Notes under the pieces: generated by a model
Seen by the model: only the letters and a program-made list of their open reading frames with translations
Databases searched by the model: none
Told to the model about the DNA's origin: nothing
Translations under genes and position numbers: made by a program
Assembly: GCA_004154925.1 (NCBI GenBank)
Contig: QJNS01000091.1
Coordinates: 211,154 to 275,153 of the forward strand
DNA length: 64,000 bases
Reading direction: 5' to 3'
From: Monosporascus cannonballus
Lineage: Eukaryota; Ascomycota; Sordariomycetes; Xylariales
In this document: positions 11,881 to 23,721 of the stretch, in pieces
Layout: every line of letters starts with the position of its first letter
Numbering within the stretch: position 1 is the stretch's first letter

Positions 11881-14039
11881 TATAATTTATTATCCCTTAA
11901 AAAGTTACTGATACGTTTATAAGTTCTATTAGTATAATTAAATACTTAAATAGTCCGTATTTCGTCTTAAAGGCTATTTTTTATTCGTATCCTTTTTTAA
12001 TTTTAATAAAGTTATATTTATTCTTAAAATTAAATATTATAAATTATTTAGCTTTATAAAGTCGGTTTTTTATTTCCGTAATTAAGGGTAATAATATTCG
12101 ATTTTTGATAAAAATATCGTTTAATTATTAATAATTAATTACAAATCGTAATTTTTTATTTTTTTTAGATACGAAAAATATTAGATATCCTATTAATAAT
12201 TTCGAAAATCGAATTTATCTTTTTTGTAACCGATTTTCCAGGTATTTTCTGAAAATACGTAACTTATTTTTATTAAGGTTATAAATAAGATAAAACTTTA
12301 TCGAAAATCTTTCCTTAAGTATTATTTCATAATTTTATTTGTTATGTTTTAGTAATTTTGTATTAAGTTTTTTCCTAAAGAGCTATTTATATTTGTGATA
12401 TTATAATAACATATTAATTAGATTTTTTGATTTTTTAGGCTGTTATTTTTGTTATTTCAAATCGTTATTTAATTGCTTTAATTTTGTTTTAATAATAATA
12501 ACGATACGTTATATTTTTTTTGATATTCGTTCTTTTTTTTATATCTTGTTTTTTTAGGTAGTAAGGTATTTATTATGTTTTTATGTTTATATTCGTCGCC
12601 ATTATCGATTAAATATTAAGATCTTAATTTTTCTTTTTTTTATTTATTAATAAGGAATAAAACAAACTTTACTTGGCCAGTTCCGCCATTAATTAAAACC
12701 CCGTATTAGCGTATCCATAATAATCTTAAGATTATATCGTAATTCCTAAATAAAACGATATCGAAATTAACTATTTAATATCGTCCTTAGACAAAAATCT
12801 CGAAATAATTAATTTCGCATATAATTTTTCCGTTATCGTAAGCGAATTTTTGATTTTCGATATTCGTTATTATATAAGGTTTTAACTTGTATCTTTATGG
12901 TAATCTAAACTTATTAATTATATCCGGTGTAATGTAATTTCCGCCTAAAGCTCCGTAATTTATTATTACAGTATACCAATACGTTCCGATTCGTATTTCT
13001 AAAATAATAAGGTCGTTAACATTTCCTATCGTCGCGTTTAAAACCCTTTTCGGAAATTCCTTTTGATTTTTTTGGGTTTCGTTATTCTGCGGCTTTTTTA
13101 TAAGTAACCTTTTTTTTTAATTTCTATTCGAATTTATCGAACTTTGCTTATATTCTTTTTGTTTAACGCATTAAGTTGCTATATTTATTGCTATTGTCGG
13201 CATATTGTTCTTTCGAGCCGTATCAATTATTCCTAATTCTTTTGCAATTCTTTTCCTTATCGAATAAATTGTTTTTTTATATTTACTACTGCATCCTATT
13301 ATACGTCGTTTTAGTTGTTATTTCAAAGATTTTCCGTAAACTAACGTATTTTTTCCTTAATGGCCTTTTTTTCGTAAAGATTTACAATAAATACTAATTG
13401 AAAATAAAAGTCTGTAATAACTTTTTAACAGTGCTTTTTTACCGTACGTTAGATTAATTCCTTTTCCGTTTAATGGTCGTACTATCTATAATAACAAAAG
13501 GGGTTTTTCTGCGAGCATTATTTTCTTTTGGGCCAACTTTTTGCTTCGGCCAGTTGCTGGACATTTTTTGGGGTTATGGTTCGAAGCTATCGATACCATT
13601 GTTCGTCGTTTTTGTTATACCCGGTACGGTTTGGAAAATTAAATCCCTTATAATATATGCGGGTAATTCGTACGTAAATATATTGTTTTTATTTTTCGTA
13701 ATCGAGATATTCTCGTCGTCGACAATGTATAATATATATTCTGCCGTATCGATCGGGGGTTCCGGGACAGATTTCCTTTATCTAATTCCGATATTCGCGT
13801 AATTATCCTTATAACGCTTCTTACCGTATTCGTAATATCTGCTAAGCCAGCTTTTTAGCTTTTCGCATTTTTCGTCGGATCTTTTATCGTAATAATCCTT
13901 ATTAGATTTCTTGCTTAAGGCCTAATACGTATTTGGCTTAAATTATGTTAATAGCCTTGCTATCGTTTCCTTAATTATTTCTGGATTAGTTTTCCGATAC
14001 AGGGGTTTAGTTATTTTGCTGTAACTTTTTGGGTTTTTT

Positions 14040-14110
14040 GTATTTATAGGCTTTATGTCCTATTTTGCCACAATTAAAGCATTTAATCTGGCTTTAATTT
14101 TGTTTGTAGG
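14040..14110 (-). pseudogene. Gag zinc-knuckle region of the chromovirus
   Basis: The minus strand reads IKCFNCGKIGHKAYKYK, a CCHC knuckle C-x2-C-x3-GH-x4-C in which the last Cys has become Tyr (TGT to TAT). The matching place in the left-edge copy is near 1310-1350. Confidence 0.75.
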
Positions 14111-14942
14111 TAACGCCGAATTCTATAAGTTTTAGCGCCGTTCCGTAAAAAGTAAAAGGTACGTTTCGTTTTTTCTCTTAATTAAATTTATATCCCGAAC
14201 GTAAGGCGTATTATCCTTTTTTTTTCCTGTCGTTTTTCAAACTGTCGATTATTAATCTTAATTACCTTTATGATATACCAGTCCAGGGTAACTGGTCGTT
14301 CGATCCGAATAATTTTATCCTTTATATCGTCCTTTAACCCTTTATAAAATATGTCAATAAAGGTATCGGCTTCGTCGTCTCCTTATCCGGCTTTGGCCGT
14401 AAAACTTTTGAAGGTTACGGCATATTTGGATATAGGTTTTTTTTGTCGGAATTATAGGAGTTATTAAACCGTTAATCGTTTTTTATCCGGATTGCCGAAA
14501 TTATCGCATACTTTGTTTTCGAAATTGGTATAAATTGAAAAAATCTTATTAATAAAATTTTCCTTATTTGTTTTTTTATTTTTAAAAATTTTTTCATAAT
14601 AGGCTTAAACTAATTAACCGCATCCCTTATTAAGTATATTCCCATTATTAAAATTATATCCGCTGGGTCGTTAAGGTTTAGGAAACGAAAATAAATTCGT
14701 ACCTAAGTTAAAAAAATTTAAGGGTTACTTTTTCCATCGTAAGGTTCTGGCTTTTTTGGCTTTATACGGGCGAAAAAAGGTTAGGCAGATGGCGTAACCC
14801 TAAGTTGTCGGACTTTTTTCTCCAGCTTCCGAATTCGAATCTAAAGCTGCTAAATAAGGGTTTCCTAAATGCTAATCGATATCTTAATAATATTAAGTAT
14901 TATTCAGAATTTAACGGTATTACTAAATAAAAACTTGTAACG

Positions 14943-15315
14943 TATAACGGCTAATCGGTTTAACCAATTATTAAACCTTAAGTTAACGGGTTTATGTTAA
15001 CAAAAGTATCGTAAAAATCTAAATAATAAATATAATAACGTATTACATCTCGTAATACCAAGGGTGCCTTAGGTAACGAATTATTATTACAAATTAAAGC
15101 TATTTAAACTATAGAATTAATAAACGTATATATCCTTCTCTTTTTTAGCTTGATTATTCGTGATTACGCCGTTGGTGGTGATCACGATCACTTGGGATCA
15201 CCTTTGATCACTGATGATCACTGGCTTGGCAGTGATCACCGTCACGTGACCCGGAGGTGGTCCGTGTGCTCCTGCCTGACCGTTTCTTGAGACCGGAGCT
15301 TGTCGGGTTGTAACA
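14943..15315 (-). repeat. Sense-5' LTR of the chromovirus (outer 160 bp little mutated)
   Basis: 373 bp. On the minus strand it starts TGTTACAACCCGACAAGC. The U3 (15160-15315) keeps many GATCAC/TGATCA repeats and a CACGTGAC box that are mutated in the other LTR, so this copy shows the near-original promoter region. The inner part (14943-15150) is AT-rich like the rest of the element. Confidence 0.92.
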
Positions 15316-15320
15316 AATAG
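15316..15320. repeat. Target site duplication AATAG, right copy
   Basis: Identical to 8551-8555, directly abutting the LTR. Confidence 0.9.
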
Positions 15321-16658
15321 CAACCGAACGGTAGGTTTCCCGAAGGCTGGGTCGACCTTAATCAAAGCTATTTTTAGGTTTTTCAAGTTTTTTGAAGATT
15401 TAGGTATATTAAAACTTATTAAAACGATTGGCTCGAGAAAATCGGGGTGTTATAAGATGACAGGTAACTTAGTAACCGGTCTATTTCTCGGCCCCTTGCT
15501 TTTTTTTATATGTAAGTTTTTCAAAGCCCTATTCCGATTAACAGGTTATATACCCGAAGCCCTAAAGCCTATTTTGATGTATCGTGAGACCTTTATAACC
15601 TTATTCCAGGCCTTGGCGAACGCCTACAGAAAGTCCGTTTTGTTTGTTGCTTCCGAAACTCTCCCGTAATAGCGCTTTCGGAACCAATAACGGTACCTGC
15701 GTTTCAGGACGGAAAAAACACCCATATTAAGCGGTTGCCATACGTACGATAAATGTAAGGGTAAGAAAACAATATAAATCCTGTTAATCAGGCAGGTTTA
15801 TATGAATTTTTCAGTGGTATAGCTATTATGACCGTTTATAATAAGGAACTTCCATTTCTGGGGGTTGGCAGACTTAGTATAAGGAATAAATACCTTTCGT
15901 AATTACTTTAACTTAATATCGGTATTAATCCAGCTATTTGAAAACGTCGTAAAGTACCAGTTTTCATATAATTAATCCTCCGTATCGGGAAACCATTATT
16001 ATTGTACGTTAACGCCGCTGAATATGATTAACGGAGAAAAAGTTCGCCCGTTTGCATTAATATAGGCTATAACCGATATCCACGTACGCTTAAAGGTATC
16101 CTTTAAAAGGACGAACTTCTTAAAGGTTTTACCGAAAACGAAAAAGTTTTTTCCCATGCTTTCTATTACCCCGAACTTATCGGCGTTATATCTGTTACGG
16201 GAATATATCCTCCGTATCTCCCGTAGGGATAGGCGGTCGAATAATACGTTATAGGTGGCCTCCGTAACCCCGTTTAAACGTTAATAATTAATGGCCCGAT
16301 TCTTAAAAGTTTTAATTTCGCGATGGCGTTAAAAGAATCGTGTTACCCACTTCCTTCCTAGGCGTTCCGTGCTGCCGGATTTAAGAAAAAGGCATTACGC
16401 GTACGTACGGAATCGAGCATGCGGAAAAACGTACTTAAGCTAGCCCTGGATTACGATCTATTTAGCCAACTTATTTTTAAGGACTTTGGATATTTTTAGG
16501 AAACTTTCGTTATACTCCTTCCGGATCTATATACCCTGGATTCTGCGGGTAAAATAAATGCGTTCGACCTGGTATAACTTAAAGGCCGCCCGAATGGATT
16601 TCCCATTTGCGATTTCGTCAATCGCCTTCGTAGTACGCAATTGAGCGGCAAGCCCCAT
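15321..16658 (-). pseudogene. Pogo/Fot1-like DDE transposase, N-terminal and catalytic part (degenerate)
   Basis: The minus strand from an ATG at 16658 reads MGLAAQLRTTKAIDEI, then NGKSIRAAFKLYQVER, the psq-type helix-turn-helix of pogo transposases, before an in-frame stop. Further on are YNADKFGVIESMGKN (about 16190-16140), which matches the DExG-bearing first catalytic block, and RTWISVIAYINANG followed by SPLIIFSG. Near 15510-15600 is IGFRASGI-x-PVNRNRAL, the GFRATGL-x-P-x-N block at the end of the DDE_1 domain. Frameshifts and stops inactivate it. The frame at the end (FGKPTVRLL, about 15330) continues after the nested element at 8550, so this is one gene cut in two. Confidence 0.8.
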
Positions 16659-16780
16659 ATCGTTAGAATCGCCTGATTCTGGAGATCAAAAAGGTATGTT
16701 TTGTTTTCCAAGGAGACGTTGTTTGACGGAGATATATATAGCTGAAGTTAGGGTCAGTGCGTTGGGTGTCTCGAAAATTC

Positions 16781-16823
16781 GGTGGAGCGTGAGGGGGGTG
16801 GCGCGTGACCTGGGTGTCTGACT
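16781..16823 (-). repeat. Right terminal inverted repeat of the pogo-like transposon
   Basis: 43 bp, identical to the reverse complement of 8124-8166; followed by TA at 16824-16825. Confidence 0.95.
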
Positions 16824-16825
16824 TA

Positions 16826-19504
16826 AATCACAAATGCGATGCCAGGTCCAATGCCTGCTTCCTCGCTTTTGCGTAATCTTGCGAATCCATTAGTGAGCGA
16901 GAGACTTCAGATATGTTCTTCAATTTAATCCAGCAGCGTTGGGTTCGAAAATGGCGGCAAAGGCAAAAATAAGCCGGCGGCTTTGCGAGAAAAGCCTTCA
17001 ATAGATGAATGGAAGCTCGATATAGCTTTCTAAGAGTTCCTCTTGCCATTTCGGATTGCTTCACAGCAGTTGCAAGGCGGCGGTACTTCCCGGCCATCTC
17101 GAACAGGCTGTTCGGGGAGCGGCGCTCAAATTTCCTGGAGGATATGGGATCTCAGGATCCCAGCGGCTGCTTAAGGTAGACGGATTGGGGACTCGCCAGA
17201 ACTTCGTCGATTCTCGTCTTTCCTAGACTCTTTTACCAAGATATGAATAATTAAAATGGGTACTGGAAAACCGATACGCGAAAATCCTTCAGCCTTTCTT
17301 GGGAGTCTATATCACAGTGTTCTTATGCCATGTAGGCTACTGTTTAGCCTTTTTTCTAGCTGTATCAACAGAAAGGGGACATTCTGGCCGAGGCGCAAAT
17401 TCAAGTCCCTAGGCATAATTGTTTTTTGGTCCTAAAAGACAACGCCAAAGTTTATGGTCTTTATAGCAGTAAAGAGATACGTACTTTAAGGCCGGGGCCG
17501 TAGCTCACCCGCATTTCTAGGCCACAGAGAATAGGCCATGTGTCATGGAAAATGGCACCCCTAGCTAGGGTCTTCGGGTAATTGTTATTCCTTCCCGGAG
17601 CCCTATATCAGTGGATCGCCCACAACAAGTGGGATCAACGCTTCCTAGCTTCAGACAAGTCAATATATCCTCAAGAGCTGTGCACCTGATCCTTAGTAAG
17701 TGTGACACCATGTATAAAACCGCACCTATCGCCTCAGTTTACCAGTTCAACTTACTAGGGCCTGTCAGGCTCCATTTACCACATTTGGCTGCGTGGGGCT
17801 GCGATCATGCCCAGTGCGAGTGCGTAACTAGACCTATATTCGGACTCAGGCTTGGTCTGATCGCAAACTGGCGTTCACAGATATCTCGACGATGAGCAAC
17901 GCGCTTCTAGCGATACTCTGTCGCTTTTTGTGGCCCAGTTATGGATGTCTCGAGCATCAGTACCGCTGTATATTAAGGCGAAGTGATAACACCTTCAGAA
18001 CTAATAGCGTGTGATAAGTGCCTGTGTGTTCAGAGTGAGCTGTATGCCAACCGGAATTGGTTTTATCTCGGCCTGTTACTAGGTACGTATAGGCGTCTCG
18101 ATCCACTTGACATGGTTAAGGTGGCCAGGAAGGCGGATCCCGCTCGGTAAATGCTTTCTGTAAATCCATGTAAATAGTCACAGGGATTAAAGCCTCCTAA
18201 AGAAAATCACCTTCAAAACCAGGGATACTACTAAGGATTACGAAGGGACAAAGCCCGGTATGCATCAGCTATTCCAGGTCTTTCTTTACAGCCACAGAGA
18301 AGCGATGATCGGGATCTCCATTCCCTGTTTGGAGACCTCGCTTGACAAGCCGTCATAAGATCCCGAGGAGTATGGTTTGCGTATATATATCCACGAGACG
18401 AGCCGAAAATGCACATTACTTGGGAGGACACCATGTTCTGGTTGCCTGATTGTCGCTTTTCTATGCCGACATTACCGCTCAACTTGTCTTTCTATTATCG
18501 CCTTGTCCAGTACTTTCATCCAAAATGTCTTCCCGATCTGACGCCCAAGTTTACGCAGTATTATTTGGCTCCGCTGTCAGCGCCCTGGTGGGTACGCTCT
18601 CCATCATGTTACTGCCGTGGCGTATGCGGCAGCAGGTAAACCCGGTTTTATCCCTACGTATACGCCTCCTTCTTTGGTTCCTTCCGGTTTCCTTGGGGGT
18701 TGGCTCTTTGGCTCCGGCATGTCGTCATGCTCAGCAAGGAACTAACTATCGACAGAAGTCCTAACGTCACATTTTAAAAGAAAAATCCACCCGCTATGGC
18801 TTTGATGACCTTATTGCCTTGGACCTATTCGCTCTCGCTATATGGGCCCATAATCGTCCTTGCAGGAGGCTTCAAATTCGCAGCGGGGATTTTCGCTGTA
18901 CAGGCTTTTTTTTACCGAGTGAAGAAATGATTGGATGAGAAAAATTCTCCTGTAACATCAGGTATTATGGGCCATGGGCAGGCGGCAAACCAGCTGAGTT
19001 GTCTTCGAGGTAAAGACGTCGCAGAGATGAAGTTATGTGCCACAGCAGCTACGCCACAAAGCATGATACTTGGCATCGAGACCTCTGTATCATCTCGGGG
19101 GCAGGGATCGTGGGGTGACATGGAGGTCTGGGGCTCAGTTTTAAGACACTAAGTACGTGCAATACCAGTAGCACATAAAGATCGGGTGGGCCCGTCATAC
19201 GCAGTGCTATTCGTCAATCAATTGGATACCAGGGATGCTCAAGGCAACCAGAACCTCGATTGAATGTGATGCGCCGCTTCTCGCACTCACACTTGTATAC
19301 GTTTCGCCCACCACTTGCAAACCCGGGACACGGTCTGATAGAATCTAATAGCAAGAGATAGGCGACTAAGACACAAAATCTTAGACGACGTCTAACAATC
19401 GTTTGCCAGACTGTTCCCCTGGGACTAGTCTCCCTTGGCGGTATATATTCCCACTGCTTGAGCTGCGCTCCGGCTCGGCCACGTGCAGATCCCGCCGAAA
19501 CAGC
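16826..19504. other. Normal-composition region without a confident gene
   Basis: It lies between the transposon and sec15 and is not RIP-mutated. Short frames occur on the minus strand at 16828-17097 (89 codons, basic, unrecognised) and on the plus strand at 18450-18764. Another, at 18796-18930 on the plus strand, has 44 codons and encodes a hydrophobic peptide (YSLSLYGPIIVLAGGFKFAA). The last two read like exons of a decayed membrane-protein gene, but I cannot join them into a convincing model. Confidence 0.35.
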
Positions 19505-22350
19505 ATGCCGCCGCGGAGAGCACAAAACTACGATGATTATGGCGCTGCCGTCCATCAAGTCATCCTGTCCACGTCTGATGCGGAATTCCTAGATCAGCTG
19601 ATACCGGTTCTCAAAGATGCCACGACAACGAATCGCTCCCACACCCTCACCCAGAACCTGACGCAGTATGCCGACGATCGGGAAGCTGACATTGAACAAA
19701 TTGGCTTGACCAAGCATGAGGAGTTTTTGAGCTCCGTCAACCAGCTCCAAGATGTCCGCGAACGTACCGTTGCCCTGACGGCCGAGATCCTGGAGCTGAA
19801 CCGGTCGATCCAAGCGAGTACCGAGAAACTCGCCGAGCAGAAGCAGGCCCTGGTTGACACACGCGCCGTCCGCGAGAATATATCAGACGTGTCCGATGCC
19901 TTGAAGGAATCCTTGAAGATATTACATGCCGTCAACAATTCCCACGAACTTATTCGGAACAAGAAGTACTATGGTGCCCTCAAGTCCCTGGAAGACCTTC
20001 AAAACGAGTTCCTCATACCCACGATCCAAAACAAGTATGCGACCCAGCACCGTCTAGCCTACATGATACAGAAATCCATCCCGGCCTCCCAAAAGACGAT
20101 ATCCGAAGCCGTCATGACCGACCTCAATACGTGGCTGTTTCGCATCAGGGAGACATCGCAGTTTCTAGGAGAGGTTGCCTTTTACCACACGGAACTGCGC
20201 CGCACAAGACAGAAGCAGCGGATTGAGGGTGATGGGTTCCTAAGTCAATTCAAGCTGAACTCCGCCATCGAGCTAGTCTTCGACGAGAGCGAGGAATACG
20301 ACGTTCTCGACAATGAGGAATTACAAGTAAGACTCTATCGGATAGCGTTGCGTCCTGATGTGGTCTTTGCTGACATAGGGCGCAAGATCGACTTCACTCA
20401 TCTGTTTGAGGCCTTACATATCCATGAAGCGCTTGGTCAAAGCGACAAGTTTCGGTCCGAGTATGCTTCTACGAGAAGAAGGCAGAAGGAGCTGCTCCTG
20501 CCGAGCTCCGTCAGCCTGACAACCGATGACGAGTCGTCGCTAAGTAGTCTTCTCGAGGGCATCGCCGGTTTTGCTATCATCGAAAAGGCTACTATGCGGC
20601 GGGCTCCTCAGTTGCGTTCGGCCATTGATGTAGGCTGAGCCCGATAAACTTACCACTGTCGCCGCTGACTTTTCTCAGGTTGAGGAATTGTGGGATTCCA
20701 TGTGCTCTGCCGCGATATCCCTGACATCGAAGGCGTTGGCCGACATAAACAATGCTGAAATTATCCTGAAGATCAAAACAATGATTGCCCTCTTCATCCA
20801 GACTATGGAGGTATGGCACCTCGCCTTGGCCACATTTGGGGATGCTAATAACATAGCGTAGGGATGGGGCTATTCCGTCTCTAGACTTGACGAATTCTTG
20901 GTCGATCTCTTCGACAAATATGCAGAGCTTCTTAAACGAAGATTCAGCGAAGATTTCCAGGAGGTAAGGGGGAGCACCAAGGAGTTGTCGATATGCAGAA
21001 GAACTGATTGCTGTAGATCGTCTCCACCGACGATTACATGCCGATGGCTATCAATTCCAGGGAAGAGTACGAGAAAGTTGTCAATGTCAGCTGGTTCTCG
21101 CAAGATAAAGACATTGAGGACCTTACGTGAGTTTGTCCTGTCCCCGTTTGCAACGCTTTTCTAACCGTCATCAGGTTCCCATGCGTATTGCCTTTCTCGC
21201 AGATGTATCCGCTGTGTTGCATCGATATTCGGAATTTCCTCAACCAGTTTTACTTCTTCTCGGACGACCATTTCCAACACCCGAATAAGATCGACGAAAC
21301 TTTGCGGCAGGTAAGTCATCTACTGGTGCAATGCGCAGACAAATTATTCTGACATGATTGCCAGTCGCTAGATGAACTACTCACGGAAAAAGTCTGCCAA
21401 TCTCTAGTCGAAAGACTAAGTTCGCAGTATTTAGGTCAGATAGTACAGATCCTGATCAACCTGGAACACTTCGAGACGGCATGCCAGGAGTTGGAGCAGC
21501 TCCTGATCCGGGCGAGATCCTCCGGGTCTGCCGGTGGGCCCCTGACCCTGGCCGCCACCGAGCAGTTCAGAAGCCACAAGAAGACGGCGGAGAAGCGCAT
21601 CTTCGAGCTGGTCAACTCCAAGATCGACGACCTAGTGGAGACGGCCGAGTACGACTGGATGGCCCCCCAGCCACCGACTGAGCCCAGCAACTACATGCAG
21701 ACCCTGACGCGGTATCTATCTAACATCATGAACTCTACCCTGCTGGGTCTGCCGCGGGAGATCAAGGAGCTCATCTACTTTGACGCGTTGAGTCACGCGG
21801 CCAACATGATACTGGTGAGGAACTTTCTGTTTTTGTCAACGACAACAACAAGAAACCCCCCTACCCTTTAAAATATATATATATATATATATAAGAAAAA
21901 CCCCCTGGCCGACTTGACTAATCTTTCTTACATCCTAGGCCTTGCCGCTCTCGCCCGACGTCAAGAAGATCAACCCGAATGGCGTCGCGGCGCTCGCGAT
22001 GGACGTGAAGCACCTGACGGACTTCGTCGACGACCTCGAGAACGGCTTCATGCTGCGCTCGAATCTCGACGAGCTCGAGCAGACCATCCAGTTGCTGCAG
22101 TCCGACAACACGGACGAGTTCTTCGACGTCTCGACCCGGAACAAGAAGTACGGCCGCGTCGACGCCATGAACGGTCCAATCCTATTAGACAAGTATGTCG
22201 CTTGCGCAGCCCTCTCGACTAAAATGAAAATTGGAAGGTGGCTAATGAACGCGCTACAGGCTCACCCAACAGATTTCGAGCACTGGCCAGACCGCCCAGC
22301 GCTTTGCTAACTTCACGTCTAACCTGTCATCCCGCTTTGGGACTAACTAG
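19505..22350 (+). CDS. sec15: Exocyst complex component Sec15
   Basis: Sec15 is the exocyst subunit that binds the Rab GTPase Sec4 on secretory vesicles and tethers them to the plasma membrane at growth sites. Nine exons give 779 residues, the usual fungal length. Introns: 20327-20386, 20630-20678, 20811-20861, 20964-21016, 21127-21174, 21311-21364, 21815-21938 and 22193-22259. The protein opens MPPRRAQNYDDYG. Family stretches include the N-terminal coiled-coil (ADIEQIGLTKHEEFLSSVNQ), EALHIHEALGQSDKFRSEYA, RRFSEDFQE joined to IVSTDDYMPMAINSREEYEK, and the C-terminal helical bundle (NYMQTLTRYLSNIMNSTLLG). The 60-nt first intron has no in-frame stop, but removing it restores ELQ-IDFTHLFEAL. Intron 7 carries an (AT)n microsatellite. 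The gene is convergent with hap5, ending 357 bp from it. Confidence 0.96.
21870..21893. repeat. (AT)n microsatellite inside sec15 intron 7
   Basis: About eleven AT units within the 124-nt intron, which explains its length compared with the other sec15 introns (48-67 nt). Confidence 0.85.
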
Positions 22351-22707
22351 GGAAACGTGTTCAACAAATCACGCCAGATTTTGTGGCACGGGAAAGTCGT
22401 TCGGCGATTTGATATGGACATCTCGCATTCTTTGTCTTCCCTAAACCCATGGTGGAAAGAATTACCGGCTATGCGTGCTCGATGGAATATTTCCCCCTTT
22501 AAACCAACTCAGAAGCCCTGCGCCAGACTCTCCAAGGAAAATCCAACCTAATGTATCGCATATCAACCTTCACAGAGCGTTGGCCCCATCGTCGTCATGT
22601 ACGTTATCGTTTTGGGCGCGGTCCGCTGAGACGCCCAACCTTGGGTCCATGTGAGCGGAGGGTCCCTGCTCCTTCACCATCCCGGGAACATCCTCCAGCC
22701 TGTCCTC
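22351..22707. other. Shared 3' intergenic between convergent sec15 and hap5
   Basis: Holds the two 3' ends; no gene seen. Confidence 0.6.
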
Positions 22708-23721
22708 CTACTGCTGCTGCGGCATCCCCGGGTAGGCGTACATGTTCTCCATATCACCGTACATCTGCGGCTGCTGCTGACCGTAGGGAGCTCCCGGTCC
22801 TGGCTGTACTTGGTTGGCATACATGGCTGGGCCGCGATACTCCTGATCAGGCGCGATGGCATGTCCGCCCATGCCGTAGTCCGCCGGTGCCATGTGTTGA
22901 TGGTTCGGCGCCCCAGGCATTCCGTGCTGCCCGGGCATCTGACCAGCTGCCGAAGCCGGTACGCCCTGTCCTGCTTGGTTCTGGGCGGGGTTCGTGCGCT
23001 TAGCATGGCTGGCCTCTTCGCGCGGCACGATGTCGATCAGGAAGTCGAACATGTCACTCTTGGCCAAAGCAGAGGCGATATCGGATCGCTGCAACGTTCT
23101 CCGTTTGTTCTCTTCAGCGTGGATCCAGGCGCGCATGGTGAGCTCGGTAATAAATATGTCGCAGCCTTTAGCAAAGAGGATGGGCGCCTCGGCCGAAATC
23201 ATCTTCACTTCCGGGTCGGCTTTCATAACCTTCTTGATTCGGGCGAGCGGTAGCTGATGTAGCTTGTAATCGTGTTGATCGGATTCGAGGTGGTTGATGG
23301 TCTGCTGCCAATAGGTCGTCAGGATGTCCTTGAATTGACCGTGCAGTCCTTGGTGCACATTTGCCCAGGGTCCAGTATAGAGCTCCGCGGGTGCGAAGCC
23401 GGAGGTTGCGAGCTAGGTTTGGTACGGTTAGTCGAACGAGCGACGAAAATGTAATAAACGGGGAAGGAGATGAGATCAAACTTCTGCGTTGGCAGAGGGA
23501 GAAGAAAGATGATGAGACTCACTGCTGCACTGGCGCCTAGAAGGAGAGATTAGTAACGTGACACGAGAAAACGGCAAATACTCTTGCGCGACAGGTGATG
23601 AAATGGAGGAGCGACCCCAAAAATGAATGCACATACCGTAATGACCTCCATGACTTGTATCATATGCAGGCGGTGCTGCTCCCCGCGACTGCTGCGGGTG
23701 ATTTGACGAGGGCTGGTCCAT
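22708..23721 (-). CDS. hap5: CCAAT-binding complex subunit Hap5/HapE (NF-YC)
   Basis: This is the histone-fold subunit that pairs with Hap3/HapC; the dimer joins Hap2/HapB to bind CCAAT boxes and, in fungi, recruits HapX for iron control. Exons 23721-23637, 23536-23523 (only 14 nt) and 23412-22708 give 267 residues. The N-terminus ([20 protein letters not shown]) is disordered. The core holds [36 protein letters not shown], the histone-fold start [13 protein letters not shown], then [19 protein letters not shown] and [13 protein letters not shown]. The tail is Gln/Pro/Met-rich ([19 protein letters not shown]). Fungal NF-YC proteins carry the extra N-terminal part before the histone fold that Hap4/HapX-type partners need, and it is present here. 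Introns are 100 and 110 nt. Confidence 0.96.

Larger units (their letters stand above)
8556..15315 (-). mobile_element. Complete chromovirus (Ty3/gypsy with chromodomain), RIP-mutated, nested in the DNA transposon
   Basis: 6,760 bp with two 373-bp LTRs and the 5-bp target duplication AATAG at 8551-8555 and 15316-15320, typical of Ty3/gypsy integration. Sense is the minus strand. Order in sense: 5' LTR, gag with a degraded CCHC knuckle (about 14070), reverse transcriptase (about 11850), integrase C-terminal GPY block (about 9930), chromodomain (about 9650), polypurine tract (8931-8945), 3' LTR. RIP has turned most of it AT-rich and closed every long frame; for example the RT catalytic pair YLDD now reads YLDN. 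It inserted in the C-terminal coding part of the transposase. Confidence 0.95.
8124..16823 (-). mobile_element. Pogo/Fot1-like (Tc1-mariner superfamily) DNA transposon, interrupted by a nested LTR retrotransposon
   Basis: Perfect 43-bp terminal inverted repeats lie at 8124-8166 and 16781-16823 (outer end AGTCAGACACCCAGGTCACG). They are flanked by the TA target duplication at 8122-8123 and 16824-16825. Removing the 6,760-bp retrotransposon and its 5-bp duplication leaves about 1.94 kb, the usual size for Fot1-like elements. The minus strand encodes a broken DDE_1 transposase. The inverted ends and much of the coding remnant escaped heavy RIP, unlike the retrotransposon inside. Confidence 0.92.

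Noticed and set aside
13176..13802. Two plus-strand frames (73 and 109 codons) inside the chromovirus
   Set aside because: They are antisense to the RIP-mutated gag region and exist only because of base composition; the element is coded on the minus strand.
15198..15386. Minus-strand frame of 62 codons
   Set aside because: It is a chimera: its N-terminal part is the transposase tail and its C-terminal part is the LTR of the nested element, created by the insertion.
22551..23257. Plus-strand frames of 150 and 200 codons
   Set aside because: Antisense shadows of hap5 exon 3.
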